36,410 nt of DNA from Lutibacter flavus (GTDB taxonomy: Bacteria; Bacteroidota; Bacteroidia; Flavobacteriales; Flavobacteriaceae), in NCBI GenBank assembly GCA_945903795.1, contig CAMDPE010000007.1:1-36410 (forward strand), given 5' to 3'. Within the stretch, counting starts at the first letter, position 1; each line of letters opens with the position of its first letter. The notes beneath the pieces were generated by a model. It ran no database searches. It was not told the DNA's origin and saw nothing but the letters and a program-made list of their open reading frames with translations. Positions 25,905 to 35,262 of the stretch are shown here, in pieces. The position numbers and the translations under genes were made by a program.

Positions 25905-27227
25905 CTAAAGTTCAAATCCTAATTGCACATTTAATTTTTTGGCAATTATTTTTGTAATTAGGGTTTTTAACTGTGGAACTTTAATTTTTTCAACCACATC
26001 ATTGGCAAAAGCATAAAGCAATAAAGCCTTGGCTTCTTTTTTAGGAATTCCCCTTGATTGCATATAAAACAAGGCACTTTCATCCAATTGGCCAATCGTG
26101 CAGCCGTGCGAACATTTTACGTCGTCAGCAAAAATTTCCAACTGCGGTTTTGAATTTATCGTTGCGCCGTCATCAATTAAAATAGAATTGTTTTGCTGAA
26201 AAGCATTCGTTTTTTGGGCCGCTTGCCGCACAATTACTTTTCCGTTAAAAACACCAACAGATTTATCGGCATAAATTCCTTTGTACAACTCGTGACTCTC
26301 GCAATTTGGCGATTTGTGATCTACAAGTGTATGATTGTCAACGTGTTGTTTTTCGTTCAAGACAGAAATTCCGTTGAGGTTGGAAGTAATATTTTCTCCT
26401 TCGTGATAGAATTCCAGATTGTTTCTGGTAATTTTTCCGCCAAATGAAAAGGTACTTACCGATGCCACACTTTGTTGTTTTTGTGAAATAAAAGTGCTGT
26501 CGATTAACGATGATTCATCGGTGTCATTTTGAATTTTATAATAATCAACAATTGCTCTTTTATGGACAAATATTTCAGTAACTGAATTTGTTAGCGTCGT
26601 GTTTTTTGATAAATTTTGATGGCGTTCAATAATTTGAACGTGTGAATTTTCACCAACAACAATTAAATTTCTTGGCTGCAACAACACTTCTTTTTCGCTT
26701 CCTGTTGAAAAATTAATAATTTGAATTGGCTTTGGAACAATGGTGTTTTTCGGAATATTGATGAAAGCGCCTTCTTTAACAAATGCGGTGTTCAATTCCG
26801 ACAAACTGTTGTTTTTGTTGGCAATGGTATTTAAATAATTATCGATAATCATTTTATATTTCGGTCTTGCCAATGCAGATGACAATACGCAAACATCGCA
26901 GTCTTCGTGGGTAGTTTCCGACATAAATGAACTGAAAACACCATCAATAAATATTAGGGTGTACGATTCAATGTCATTGATTAAATAAGGTTCTACATTT
27001 TTAAAGCCAACCGATTTTTCAGCATTTGGAAAAAGGCTGAAATCATATTTAAGTAAAGGGTTTAAGCTTGTATATTTCCATTCTTCATCCCTTTTTGTAG
27101 GAAAACCTTCTTTTTCAAAATTATGAATGGCTTTCAACCTTAAAGCATGGACTGTTGAATCAAGGTCAATATTTCCCTTGTTTTCAAAAGCCAAAAATGA
27201 AGAAACTAATTTTTCTTTTAATTCCAT
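25905..27227 (-). CDS. sufD: Fe-S cluster assembly protein SufD
   Basis: DEEWKYTSLNPL, KCSHGCTIGQLDESALFYMQSRGI. Confidence 0.95.
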   Translation of the reverse strand: MELKEKLVSSFLAFENKGNIDLDSTVHALRLKAIHNFEKEGFPTKRDEEWKYTSLNPLLKYDFSLFPNAEKSVGFKNVEPYLINDIESYTLIFIDGVFSSFMSETTHEDCDVCVLSSALARPKYKMIIDNYLNTIANKNNSLSELNTAFVKEGAFINIPKNTIVPKPIQIINFSTGSEKEVLLQPRNLIVVGENSHVQIIERHQNLSKNTTLTNSVTEIFVHKRAIVDYYKIQNDTDESSLIDSTFISQKQQSVASVSTFSFGGKITRNNLEFYHEGENITSNLNGISVLNEKQHVDNHTLVDHKSPNCESHELYKGIYADKSVGVFNGKVIVRQAAQKTNAFQQNNSILIDDGATINSKPQLEIFADDVKCSHGCTIGQLDESALFYMQSRGIPKKEAKALLLYAFANDVVEKIKVPQLKTLITKIIAKKLNVQLGFEL

Positions 27228-27288
27228 TGTTTTAATGTTATTTGTTTCAGGTATTAATGTTTACTGAAACTTTCTACTTTATTATATT

Positions 27289-28026
27289 TTATTTCAACCA
27301 GTCGTAACCTTTTTCTTCTAATTCGTAAGCCAGTTCTTTTCCGCCCGATTTCACTATTTTTCCATTGTACAACACATGAAAAAAATCAGGAACGATATAA
27401 TCCAGCAAACGTTGGTAATGCGTGATTAACAAAACGGCATTTTTTTCACTTTTAAGTTTGTTAACGCCATTTGCCACAACTTTTAAGGCATCAATATCCA
27501 AACCTGAATCGGTTTCATCCAAAATGGCCAATTGTGGTTCCAACATCGCCATTTGAAATATTTCATTTCGTTTTTTCTCGCCTCCGGAAAATCCTTCATT
27601 TAAAGAGCGCGACAAGAATTTGCGGTCTATTTCCAATAAATCAGCCTTTTCACGAATTAGTTGCAACATTTCTTTTGCAGGCAATTCTGCCATTCCTTGC
27701 GCTTTTCGCGTTTCGTTAATGGCTGTTTTTATAAAGTTTGTAACGGTTACACCAGGAATTTCGATTGGATATTGAAATGATAAAAAGACACCTTTATGTG
27801 CTCTTACTTCAGGAGCGAACTCGGACAAATCTTCTCCATTCAACACTACAGATCCTTCGGTAACCTCAAAATCTTCTTTTCCTGCAATAACAGAGGCAAG
27901 CGTACTTTTTCCAGAACCGTTTGGTCCCATAATCGCGTGAACTTCACCTGCTTTTATTTCGAGATTTATTCCTTTTAAAATCTCTTTGCCATTGATATTG
28001 GCGTGTAAATTATTTATTTTTAACAT
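27289..28026 (-). CDS. sufC: Fe-S cluster assembly ATPase SufC
   Basis: Walker A GPNGSGKST, FSGGEKKRNEIFQM signature, LAILDETDSGLDIDAL. Confidence 0.97.
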   Translation of the reverse strand: MLKINNLHANINGKEILKGINLEIKAGEVHAIMGPNGSGKSTLASVIAGKEDFEVTEGSVVLNGEDLSEFAPEVRAHKGVFLSFQYPIEIPGVTVTNFIKTAINETRKAQGMAELPAKEMLQLIREKADLLEIDRKFLSRSLNEGFSGGEKKRNEIFQMAMLEPQLAILDETDSGLDIDALKVVANGVNKLKSEKNAVLLITHYQRLLDYIVPDFFHVLYNGKIVKSGGKELAYELEEKGYDWLK

Positions 28027-28030
28027 AATT

Positions 28031-28070
28031 AATTTGAAAATTTGAAAAATTTGAAAATTTGAGAATTGAA
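28031..28070. repeat. AATTTGAAAATTTG tract, sufC-side flank of the four-helix-bundle gene
   Basis: aatttgaaaatttgaaaaatttgaaaatttgagaattgaa. Confidence 0.8.
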
Positions 28071-28123
28071 AAAACCTCGTTAATTTGAGATTTTTAATGT
28101 CATAAAACTTTTAATTTATCTTA

Positions 28124-28471
28124 TTATTTTTGTTTTGATGTTATAATTATTTTATTGACTACTCTTGAAATATTACTTATTTGCTCTAATAATTCTTCAA
28201 CATTGGGATAATTCTTTGAATATTTACAAAGCTCTAACCAATAAATTGTTTCTTCTATCTCTTTAGCGGAAATTTTAAATTTATGTATAAAATCCGCTTT
28301 ACTTTCTGCATTTTGTGCTTCTCTTATATTTGCACCGATGGATGTTCCAGATTTAAGAAGTTGATTGGCAATTATAAATCTCCTGTCTTCCTGTAAAACC
28401 TCACAATATTTAATAATTTCTAAAGCAAATTGAAAAGTTAATTTGATAATGATGTTGTCTTTTTCTTCCAT
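28124..28471 (-). CDS. Four-helix-bundle protein (23S rRNA intervening-sequence protein family)
   Basis: QLLKSGTSIGANIREAQNAESKADFIHKFKISAKEIEETIYWLELC, typical of the family. Confidence 0.93.
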   Translation of the reverse strand: MEEKDNIIIKLTFQFALEIIKYCEVLQEDRRFIIANQLLKSGTSIGANIREAQNAESKADFIHKFKISAKEIEETIYWLELCKYSKNYPNVEELLEQISNISRVVNKIIITSKQK

Positions 28472-28545
28472 TTTTTTGATAAGACAATTATTTATTTGTC
28501 TAACTTGAGATATTACAAATTTATTCTAAAATCATCATTTATCAT

Positions 28546-28579
28546 TTCCAAATTTTCAAATTGACTCATTTTCAAATTA
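28546..28579. repeat. Inverted counterpart tract (CAAATTTTCAAATT), sufB-side flank
   Basis: ttccaaattttcaaattgactcattttcaaatta; reverse complement TAATTTGAAAATGAGTCAATTTGAAAATTTGGAA; begins at the sufB stop codon. Confidence 0.8.
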
Positions 28580-30025
28580 CCCTACCGACCCTTCCAAGCT
28601 AATTTCCAACAACTTCTGAGCTTCAACTGCAAATTCCATGGGTAACTTGTTTAGCACTTCTTTACCAAATCCGTTGACGATTAATGCAATCGCTTTTTCT
28701 GTATTGATGCCTCGTTGGTTGCAATAAAACAATTGATCTTCCCCAATTTTACTAGTGGTAGCTTCGTGTTCTATTTGGGCAGATTTATTTTTTACTTCAA
28801 TATATGGAAAAGTATGTGCGCCACATTTGTCGCCCATCAACAAAGAGTCACATTGAGAGAAATTTCTTGCGTTGTTTGCTCTTGGACTTATTTGCACCAA
28901 ACCTCTATAGGAATTGTGCGAATGTCCTGCGGAAATTCCTTTTGAAATAATGGTACTTTTTGTATTATTACCCAAATGAATCATTTTTGTGCCGGTATCT
29001 GCCTGCTGAAAATTATTGGTCACCGCAATGGAGTAAAATTCACCCACAGAGTTGTCACCTTTTAAGATACAGCTTGGATATTTCCAGGTAATTGCACTTC
29101 CTGTTTCCACCTGTGTCCACGAAATTTTAGCGTTTTTTTCGCACAATCCGCGTTTGGTCACAAAATTATAAACACCGCCTTTTCCATCTTTATCACCGGG
29201 AAACCAGTTTTGAACGGTAGAGTATTTTATTTCTGCATCATCCAAAGCGATTAACTCAACAACAGCGGCGTGCAACTGATTTTCATCTCGAGCCGGCGCG
29301 GTACAACCTTCCAAATAACTCACATAACTGCCTTCATCGGCAATTAATAAAGTGCGTTCAAATTGTCCGGTTCCTCCTTCGTTTATTCTGAAATAAGTCG
29401 ACAATTCCATCGGACAAGTAACGCCTTTTGGAATGTAACAAAACGAACCGTCAGAAAAAACCGCTGAATTTAATGCCGCATAAAAATTATCGGTTTTGGG
29501 AACAATGCTTCCCATATATTTTTTAACCAACTCAGGATGTTCTTGAATTGCTTCAGAAATCGGACAAAAAATAATGCCTCTTTCATTTAAAGTCTTTTTA
29601 AAGGTAGTTGCCACAGAAACTGAGTCTATCACGATATCCATTGCTACATTGGACAAACGTTTTTGTTCCCCAATCGAGATGCCTAACTTTTCGAATGTTT
29701 TCAATAATTCCGGATCAACTTCATCCAAACTGTTAAGTTTTGGTTTTTGTTTTGGTGCAGAATAATAGCTGATATCTTGAAATGAAGGTTTTTCATATCG
29801 AACATTTGCCCATTCAGGTTCTTTCATTTCTTTCCAAACACGAAAAGCATCTAAACGCCATTCGGTCATCCATGCAGGCTCATTTTTCTTTTTGGAAATG
29901 GCGATTACAACATCCTCATTTAAACCAACGGGAAACTTATCGGATTCAATATCTGTATAAAAACCATATTCGTACTCTTTTGTTTCGAGTTCTTTTTTTA
30001 AATCGTCTTCAGTAAATTTGCTCAT
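28577..30025 (-). CDS. sufB: Fe-S cluster assembly protein SufB
   Basis: [64 protein letters not shown]. Confidence 0.97.
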   Translation of the reverse strand: MSKFTEDDLKKELETKEYEYGFYTDIESDKFPVGLNEDVVIAISKKKNEPAWMTEWRLDAFRVWKEMKEPEWANVRYEKPSFQDISYYSAPKQKPKLNSLDEVDPELLKTFEKLGISIGEQKRLSNVAMDIVIDSVSVATTFKKTLNERGIIFCPISEAIQEHPELVKKYMGSIVPKTDNFYAALNSAVFSDGSFCYIPKGVTCPMELSTYFRINEGGTGQFERTLLIADEGSYVSYLEGCTAPARDENQLHAAVVELIALDDAEIKYSTVQNWFPGDKDGKGGVYNFVTKRGLCEKNAKISWTQVETGSAITWKYPSCILKGDNSVGEFYSIAVTNNFQQADTGTKMIHLGNNTKSTIISKGISAGHSHNSYRGLVQISPRANNARNFSQCDSLLMGDKCGAHTFPYIEVKNKSAQIEHEATTSKIGEDQLFYCNQRGINTEKAIALIVNGFGKEVLNKLPMEFAVEAQKLLEISLEGSVG

Positions 30026-30097
30026 TTTTGATTATTTTTTAATTGAAAGATGAATGCCTTGATTTACGCAATTTTCAAACTTTCAATTTTTAAATTT

Positions 30098-30427
30098 TTA
30101 TAGTGAAAATGATTCACCACATCCGCAAGTTCTTTGGGCATTCGGATTTTTAAATACAAATCCGGTTCCTTTTAAACCGCCGGAATATTCCAAAGTTGTT
30201 CCCACAAGGTACAAAAAGCTTTTTTTATCAACAATAATTTTTACGCCATTGTCTTCAAAAACCTTGTCGCCTTCAACTTGTTCTTTGTCAAATTTTAAGT
30301 CATAAGACAATCCGGAACAACCGCCGCTTTTTACCCCAACTCTAACAAAGTCATTTTCTGGGTTAAAACCATCGTCTTTCATAAGCTCAATCACTTTATT
30401 TTTCGCTATGTCTGAAACTTTTATCAT
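30098..30427 (-). CDS. A-type Fe-S carrier (SufA/IscA/HesB family)
   Basis: VGVKSGGCSGLSYDL and RTCGCGESFSL; likely start MIKVSDIAK at 30427. Confidence 0.93.
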   Translation of the reverse strand: MIKVSDIAKNKVIELMKDDGFNPENDFVRVGVKSGGCSGLSYDLKFDKEQVEGDKVFEDNGVKIIVDKKSFLYLVGTTLEYSGGLKGTGFVFKNPNAQRTCGCGESFSL

Positions 30428-30554
30428 ATTGCTTATATAGATTAATTCTAAATAAGCGCAAATATAAGCAGAAAAAACGGTATTAAAAACCTTTTTGGTA
30501 TGAATAAATTTAATAGTGCCATAGTTGTTGCCTATAAACATTTATCTTTGCAAA

Positions 30555-31604
30555 ATGATAGAAGATAAAAACGAAACACGCACAAGCTTGTCTGAATTGG
30601 GAGAATTCGGATTGATAAAACACTTAACACAAAACTTTGGTATTCAGCATAAAAGCACCATAAAAGGCGTGGGTGATGATGCAGCAGTTTTAGAAATAAA
30701 AGACAAAAATATTTTGGTGACTACCGATTTATTGGTTGAAGGTGTGCATTTCGATTTAAGTTATATGCCCTTGAAACATTTGGGTTATAAAGCGGTTGTT
30801 GTGAACATATCCGATATTTATGCGATGAACGGAATTGCGACCCAAATTACGGTTTCAATTGCTGTTTCAAACCGATTTCCTTTGGAAGCTGTTGAAGAAT
30901 TGTATGAAGGAATTCATTTGGCATGCAAAACTTTTGGCGTGGATTTGATTGGAGGCGACACCACTTCATCTACCAAAGGTTTGCTGATTAGCATTACCGC
31001 TATCGGTGAAGCAAAAAATGATAATATTGTTTATAGAAATACAGCAAAACCTAATGATTTGTTGGTGGTAACGGGCGATTTGGGTGCAGCATATTTAGGG
31101 TTGCAGGTGTTGGAACGTGAAAAAAGGGTTTTTGAAGTCGATCCAAATTCGCAACCCGATTTAACCAATTATACCTATTTAATTGAAAAACAATTGAAGC
31201 CTGAAGCCCGGAAAGATATGGTTGAATTATTTGTAGCGTTGGACGTGAAACCAACAGCGATGATTGATATTTCCGACGGACTTTCTTCTGAAATATTACA
31301 TATTTGCACGCAATCAAAAGTTGGATGCGATTTGTATGAAGAAAAAATTCCTTTGGATCCGCAAGTGATTGCAACCTGTGAAGAGTTTGATTTAAACAGC
31401 ACAACCATCGCTTTAAGTGGCGGTGAAGATTACGAATTGCTGTTTACCATTTCCCAAAATGATTTTCCAAAAATTAAAGGAAATCCGCATTTAACCGTCA
31501 TTGGGCATATTACCGATGAAAGTAACGGCGTAAATTTAGTGACCCGTGCCGGACAGCAAATAAAATTAACCGCACAAGGCTGGAATGCTTTGTTAAATAA
31601 GTAG
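30555..31604 (+). CDS. thiL: Thiamine-monophosphate kinase
   Basis: GVGDDAAVLEI, TTDLLVEGVHFDLSYMPLKHLGYKAVVVNISDIYAMNG, GGDTTSS, MIDISDGLSSEI, SGGEDYELLFT; likely start MIEDKNETR. Confidence 0.95.
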   Translation: MIEDKNETRTSLSELGEFGLIKHLTQNFGIQHKSTIKGVGDDAAVLEIKDKNILVTTDLLVEGVHFDLSYMPLKHLGYKAVVVNISDIYAMNGIATQITVSIAVSNRFPLEAVEELYEGIHLACKTFGVDLIGGDTTSSTKGLLISITAIGEAKNDNIVYRNTAKPNDLLVVTGDLGAAYLGLQVLEREKRVFEVDPNSQPDLTNYTYLIEKQLKPEARKDMVELFVALDVKPTAMIDISDGLSSEILHICTQSKVGCDLYEEKIPLDPQVIATCEEFDLNSTTIALSGGEDYELLFTISQNDFPKIKGNPHLTVIGHITDESNGVNLVTRAGQQIKLTAQGWNALLNK

Positions 31605-31642
31605 TTAAGTAAAAATATAAGCAACACAAAAACATAATTTCT

Positions 31643-32260
31643 ATGGGTTTTTACGATAAATATGTGTTGCCAAATGCGATAGTTTGGGCTTGCAAGCAAA
31701 AATCCAGCATGAAACAACGGGAAAAGATTATCCCGCTTGCCAGTGGCAATGTGTTGGAAATTGGGATTGGTTCCGGACTAAATTTGCCTTTTTACGACAA
31801 AAATAAAGTAACGCACCTAACGGCAATTGATCCTTCCGCAGCTATTTGGAAGAAAAACACTTTTGATACCAATACGTTGGGTTTTGAATTCGATTTTATG
31901 GAAGCTTTTTCTGAGAATATTCCGGCAGCCAACAATAGTTTTGATACAGTGGTAATTACTTATGCGCTGTGCACCATTCAAGATACCGATAAAGCCTTTG
32001 ATGAAATAAAAAGGGTGCTTAAAAAAGATGGAAAACTGCTATTTTGTGAACATGGAAAAGCGCCTGATAAAAAAATAGTGCGATGGCAAAATATGCTCAA
32101 TCCATTTTGGAAAAAAATAGGCGGCGGCTGTAACTTAAACAGAGACATTCCATTTATGATTGAACGTAACGGCTTTAAAATACTAAAACTTGAAAAAATG
32201 TATATTCCCGTCTGGAAGCCAGCCAGTTTTAATTATTGGGGAATTGCGGAAATTAAGTAA
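31643..32260 (+). CDS. Class I SAM-dependent methyltransferase
   Basis: VLEIGIGSGLNLPFYD, LTAIDPSAAIW, FDTVVITYALCTIQD. Confidence 0.9.
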   Translation: MGFYDKYVLPNAIVWACKQKSSMKQREKIIPLASGNVLEIGIGSGLNLPFYDKNKVTHLTAIDPSAAIWKKNTFDTNTLGFEFDFMEAFSENIPAANNSFDTVVITYALCTIQDTDKAFDEIKRVLKKDGKLLFCEHGKAPDKKIVRWQNMLNPFWKKIGGGCNLNRDIPFMIERNGFKILKLEKMYIPVWKPASFNYWGIAEIK

Positions 32261-32281
32261 AATTTTAAGTTGACGCGACAA

Positions 32282-33073
32282 TTATTCTTTTTGATTGCAT
32301 CTTTTAATAAACGAAGTTAGCGCTTCAATCAGCTCATTTTTATTTTCAATATGACTCATATGTCCGTCCGGAAACTCAACCACTTTTACTTTTGTGTTTT
32401 TTGTTTGGTTGATTAAAGAATCATAATCAAGCGCAGGATCTTGTTTTCCTATGATTATCTGAATTGGAAAATTTGCCGTTTTATAAATGGAAGTCTGGTT
32501 TTTTCTGATTTTCATTCCTTCCAAAGCAGCTATAATTCCTTGAGGTGAAAGTTGTAAGGCTTCATTGGTGATTTGTGCAATTTCCTGGGTAAATATTTCC
32601 CGGTTATTTTCTGAAAAAAGCATTGGAATTGCTTCTTTAATAAAGGTTTTATGATTTTTTTTTAAGACTTTTATCGCCCTGTCCCTGCTTATTTTTTTTT
32701 CTTCTGAATCGGGCAATGCCGAAGAATTCATTAAACTCAGTCCTCTAATGATTGATGGAAATAATTTCGCAAAAGCAAGTGCCACATACCCGCCCATACT
32801 GTGGCCAACAACAACATATTTCCGTAATTTCAAATGATTTAAAACCGCTTTCACCATTTGCGCCTGATCTTCCATGGAATGGATATAACCTAGATTTCCT
32901 GTTTTTCCGTGGCCCAACAAATCAATACAAATTACCCTGTTTTTTCTCGATAGTTCTTGCGAAACTTCTTGCCACATAGAACTGTTTTCTAAAAATCCAT
33001 GGATTAAAACAATTGCATTTCCTTGGCCGATTGAAGTAAAATGGACATTGGTATTTTTATACAGCAAGTTCAT
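32282..33073 (-). CDS. Alpha/beta hydrolase
   Basis: IVLIHGFLENSSMW, VVGHSMGGYVALAFA nucleophile elbow, DGHMSHIEN. Confidence 0.92.
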   Translation of the reverse strand: MNLLYKNTNVHFTSIGQGNAIVLIHGFLENSSMWQEVSQELSRKNRVICIDLLGHGKTGNLGYIHSMEDQAQMVKAVLNHLKLRKYVVVGHSMGGYVALAFAKLFPSIIRGLSLMNSSALPDSEEKKISRDRAIKVLKKNHKTFIKEAIPMLFSENNREIFTQEIAQITNEALQLSPQGIIAALEGMKIRKNQTSIYKTANFPIQIIIGKQDPALDYDSLINQTKNTKVKVVEFPDGHMSHIENKNELIEALTSFIKRCNQKE

Positions 33074-33093
33074 ACTTAAAGGAAAGAATTGCC

Positions 33094-33750
33094 TTAGTTT
33101 TTCAAGCCTTTTATGGCCGAAAATGCTTTATCCACAACTGTATCTTCCACTAAAATGGTAAATTCGTTGGTGGTTGAAAGCACTTCATATAAAGAAATTC
33201 CTTCCCAAGCCAAGCGTTTAAAAAACTGATAATACAAACCTGCGATTTTGGTATTTTCTTTTGGTAAACCTATGGTTATGGCCGATAAATTGTCCTGAAC
33301 CGTGGTGCAGATTTCATTTTTATAACTTTCTTCAATTTGCTTTTTTAAGGCAGTAGTAATTAACACATTGCTTTCGTGAACGCCGCGCGTAAACGTGTAA
33401 AAAATATGCGGATCTTCCTTTATCACTTCCAGCATTTTTAAATGCCCGTGGATTAAACTGCCCGAATTTTTAAAGGTATAATCGGAAATGTCTGAACGAA
33501 CCGTAATGTCGCCCAAATTTTGCAATACCTGATTCAGCTTAATTTTGTTGGCCATTTCTTTGGGAGGACTGTAACGTCTTAAAGCCATCATAATGGCTCC
33601 GGCTTTTACGGGTTTGCGCAACATTTTTGAAATAGGTTCCCGCAATTCTTCTGATAAAGCGCTGAAATTTAGAATATTTCGCGTGAGCGCATCTTCTAAA
33701 AACGGTTGAGAAACCAAAATTTCTTCAACACAGGTAGCAATTGTCTTCAT
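33094..33750 (-). CDS. Conserved protein, helical N-terminus plus aspartokinase-like ACT C-terminus, divergent from lysC
   Basis: C-terminal KIAGLYYQFFKRLAWEGISLYEVLSTTNEFTILVEDTVVDKAFSAIKGL resembles an ACT repeat; N-terminal EDALTRNILNFSALSEEL...KAGAIMMALRRY. Confidence 0.65.
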   Translation of the reverse strand: MKTIATCVEEILVSQPFLEDALTRNILNFSALSEELREPISKMLRKPVKAGAIMMALRRYSPPKEMANKIKLNQVLQNLGDITVRSDISDYTFKNSGSLIHGHLKMLEVIKEDPHIFYTFTRGVHESNVLITTALKKQIEESYKNEICTTVQDNLSAITIGLPKENTKIAGLYYQFFKRLAWEGISLYEVLSTTNEFTILVEDTVVDKAFSAIKGLKN

Positions 33751-33752
33751 AT

Positions 33753-33768
33753 TGTTAAATATTTAACA
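33753..33768. promoter_or_regulatory. 16-bp perfect palindrome TGTTAAATATTTAACA in the divergent intergenic region
   Basis: Read directly; 2 bp upstream of the ATG at 33748-33750. Confidence 0.55.
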
Positions 33769-33854
33769 GTTTGTGCAAAATTAGTATATTATTTTTAAAT
33801 AAACACATAAAGTTGAAAATGATTATAAATTTGCAACATAAAAATAAGCATAAA

Positions 33855-35177
33855 ATGAAGGTTTTAAAATTTGGAGGAACATCGGTAGGTTCCATTGCGA
33901 ACATGAAAATGGTGAAAGACATTATTGCCGACAATGAAAAAAAGATTGTTGTGCTTTCGGCAATGTCTGGCACTACAAACGCTTTGGTTGAAATTTCCAA
34001 TTTCATAAAAAACGACCATATTGAAAAAGCGATTCAAAATACTGAAGCTTTGCACCATAAATATGTGGCGGTAATCAACGATTTGTTGGGAGACGTTGCG
34101 TTAAAACAAGATGTTGAAATTTATGTCGATTCTGTTTTTAGTTTTTTGAAAATATGTGCTTCCGAAAATCATTCACCTTTGCTTTACAATAAAATAGTTG
34201 CCCAAGGTGAATTGTTGTCCACTTATATTTTTACAGCTTATTTAAATCAGGAAGGATTGAATGCCATTTTATTGCCTGCATTGGATTTTATGCGAATAGA
34301 TAAAACAAATGATCCCGATGATTTTTACATCAAACAAAATTTGCAACGCATCATAAAAGAAGCTGCGCCGTCCAATATTTACATTACGCAAGGTTTTATT
34401 TGCCTGGATGCTTATGGAAATATAGCCAATTTACAACGTGGCGGCAGCGATTATACTGCAACTATTATTGGCGCTGCTGTAAATGCGGAAGAGGTTGAAA
34501 TTTGGACGGACATTGACGGAATGCACAACAACGACCCTAGATTTGTTGAAAATACACACGCCATTTCAAACTTGTCTTTTGATGAAGCGGCCGAGCTAGC
34601 TTATTTTGGCGCAAAAATTTTGCATCCGCAAACGGTGATGCCGGCACGCGAAGCCAATATTCCAGTGCGATTAAAAAACACGATGGATCCGGCTTCTTAC
34701 GGAACATTGATTTCTATTGATTTTAAAGGAGAAGGCATTAAAGCCATCGCCGCGAAAGATAATATTACTGCCATAAAAATTAAATCGGCCCGAATGCTGT
34801 TGGCGCACGGATTTTTGAAAAAAGTTTTTGAAATTTTCGAGAAATATGAAACTTCCATAGATATGATCACCACTTCTGAAGTTGCGGTTTCATTGACTAT
34901 TGATGATGATAAAAACCTGGCTTCAATTTTGGAAGAACTGGAAAAATTCTCTGTGGTTGAAGTAGACAAACAGCAAAGTATTATTTGTTTGGTTGGGCAT
35001 TTGGTGGTTAGGCACCACGAAACTCACCGACTTTTCAAAGTATTGCAGGATATTTCTGTTCGGATGATTTCTTACGGGGGAAGCAACAACAACATTTCGC
35101 TTTTGGTTAACACCAACGATAAAATAACCGCACTTAAATGCTTGAATCATTATATTTTTGATGGCGTAACTGCTTAA
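33855..35177 (+). CDS. lysC: Aspartate kinase
   Basis: MKVLKFGGTSVGS, LQRGGSDYTATIIGAAVNAEEVEIWTDIDGMHNNDPR, C-terminal ACT domains. Confidence 0.95.
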   Translation: MKVLKFGGTSVGSIANMKMVKDIIADNEKKIVVLSAMSGTTNALVEISNFIKNDHIEKAIQNTEALHHKYVAVINDLLGDVALKQDVEIYVDSVFSFLKICASENHSPLLYNKIVAQGELLSTYIFTAYLNQEGLNAILLPALDFMRIDKTNDPDDFYIKQNLQRIIKEAAPSNIYITQGFICLDAYGNIANLQRGGSDYTATIIGAAVNAEEVEIWTDIDGMHNNDPRFVENTHAISNLSFDEAAELAYFGAKILHPQTVMPAREANIPVRLKNTMDPASYGTLISIDFKGEGIKAIAAKDNITAIKIKSARMLLAHGFLKKVFEIFEKYETSIDMITTSEVAVSLTIDDDKNLASILEELEKFSVVEVDKQQSIICLVGHLVVRHHETHRLFKVLQDISVRMISYGGSNNNISLLVNTNDKITALKCLNHYIFDGVTA

Positions 35178-35204
35178 ATTTCTATGAAGGAACAATTATT
35201 TGGT

Positions 35205-35244
35205 TAATAAAAAAAAGCCCGAAAACTTAGTTTTCGGGCTTTTT
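35205..35244. terminator. Bidirectional rho-independent terminator
   Basis: GCCCGAAAAC-TTA-GTTTTCGGGC stem flanked by A and T runs between convergent lysC and the aminopeptidase gene. Confidence 0.9.
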
Positions 35245-35262
35245 GATTTAGATGCATAAAAA

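Noticed and set aside
33813-33833. Possible lysC promoter TTG ... TAAATTTG
   Set aside because: The -7-like TAAATTTG is good, but the only nearby TTG is about 10 nt away, far shorter than expected spacing
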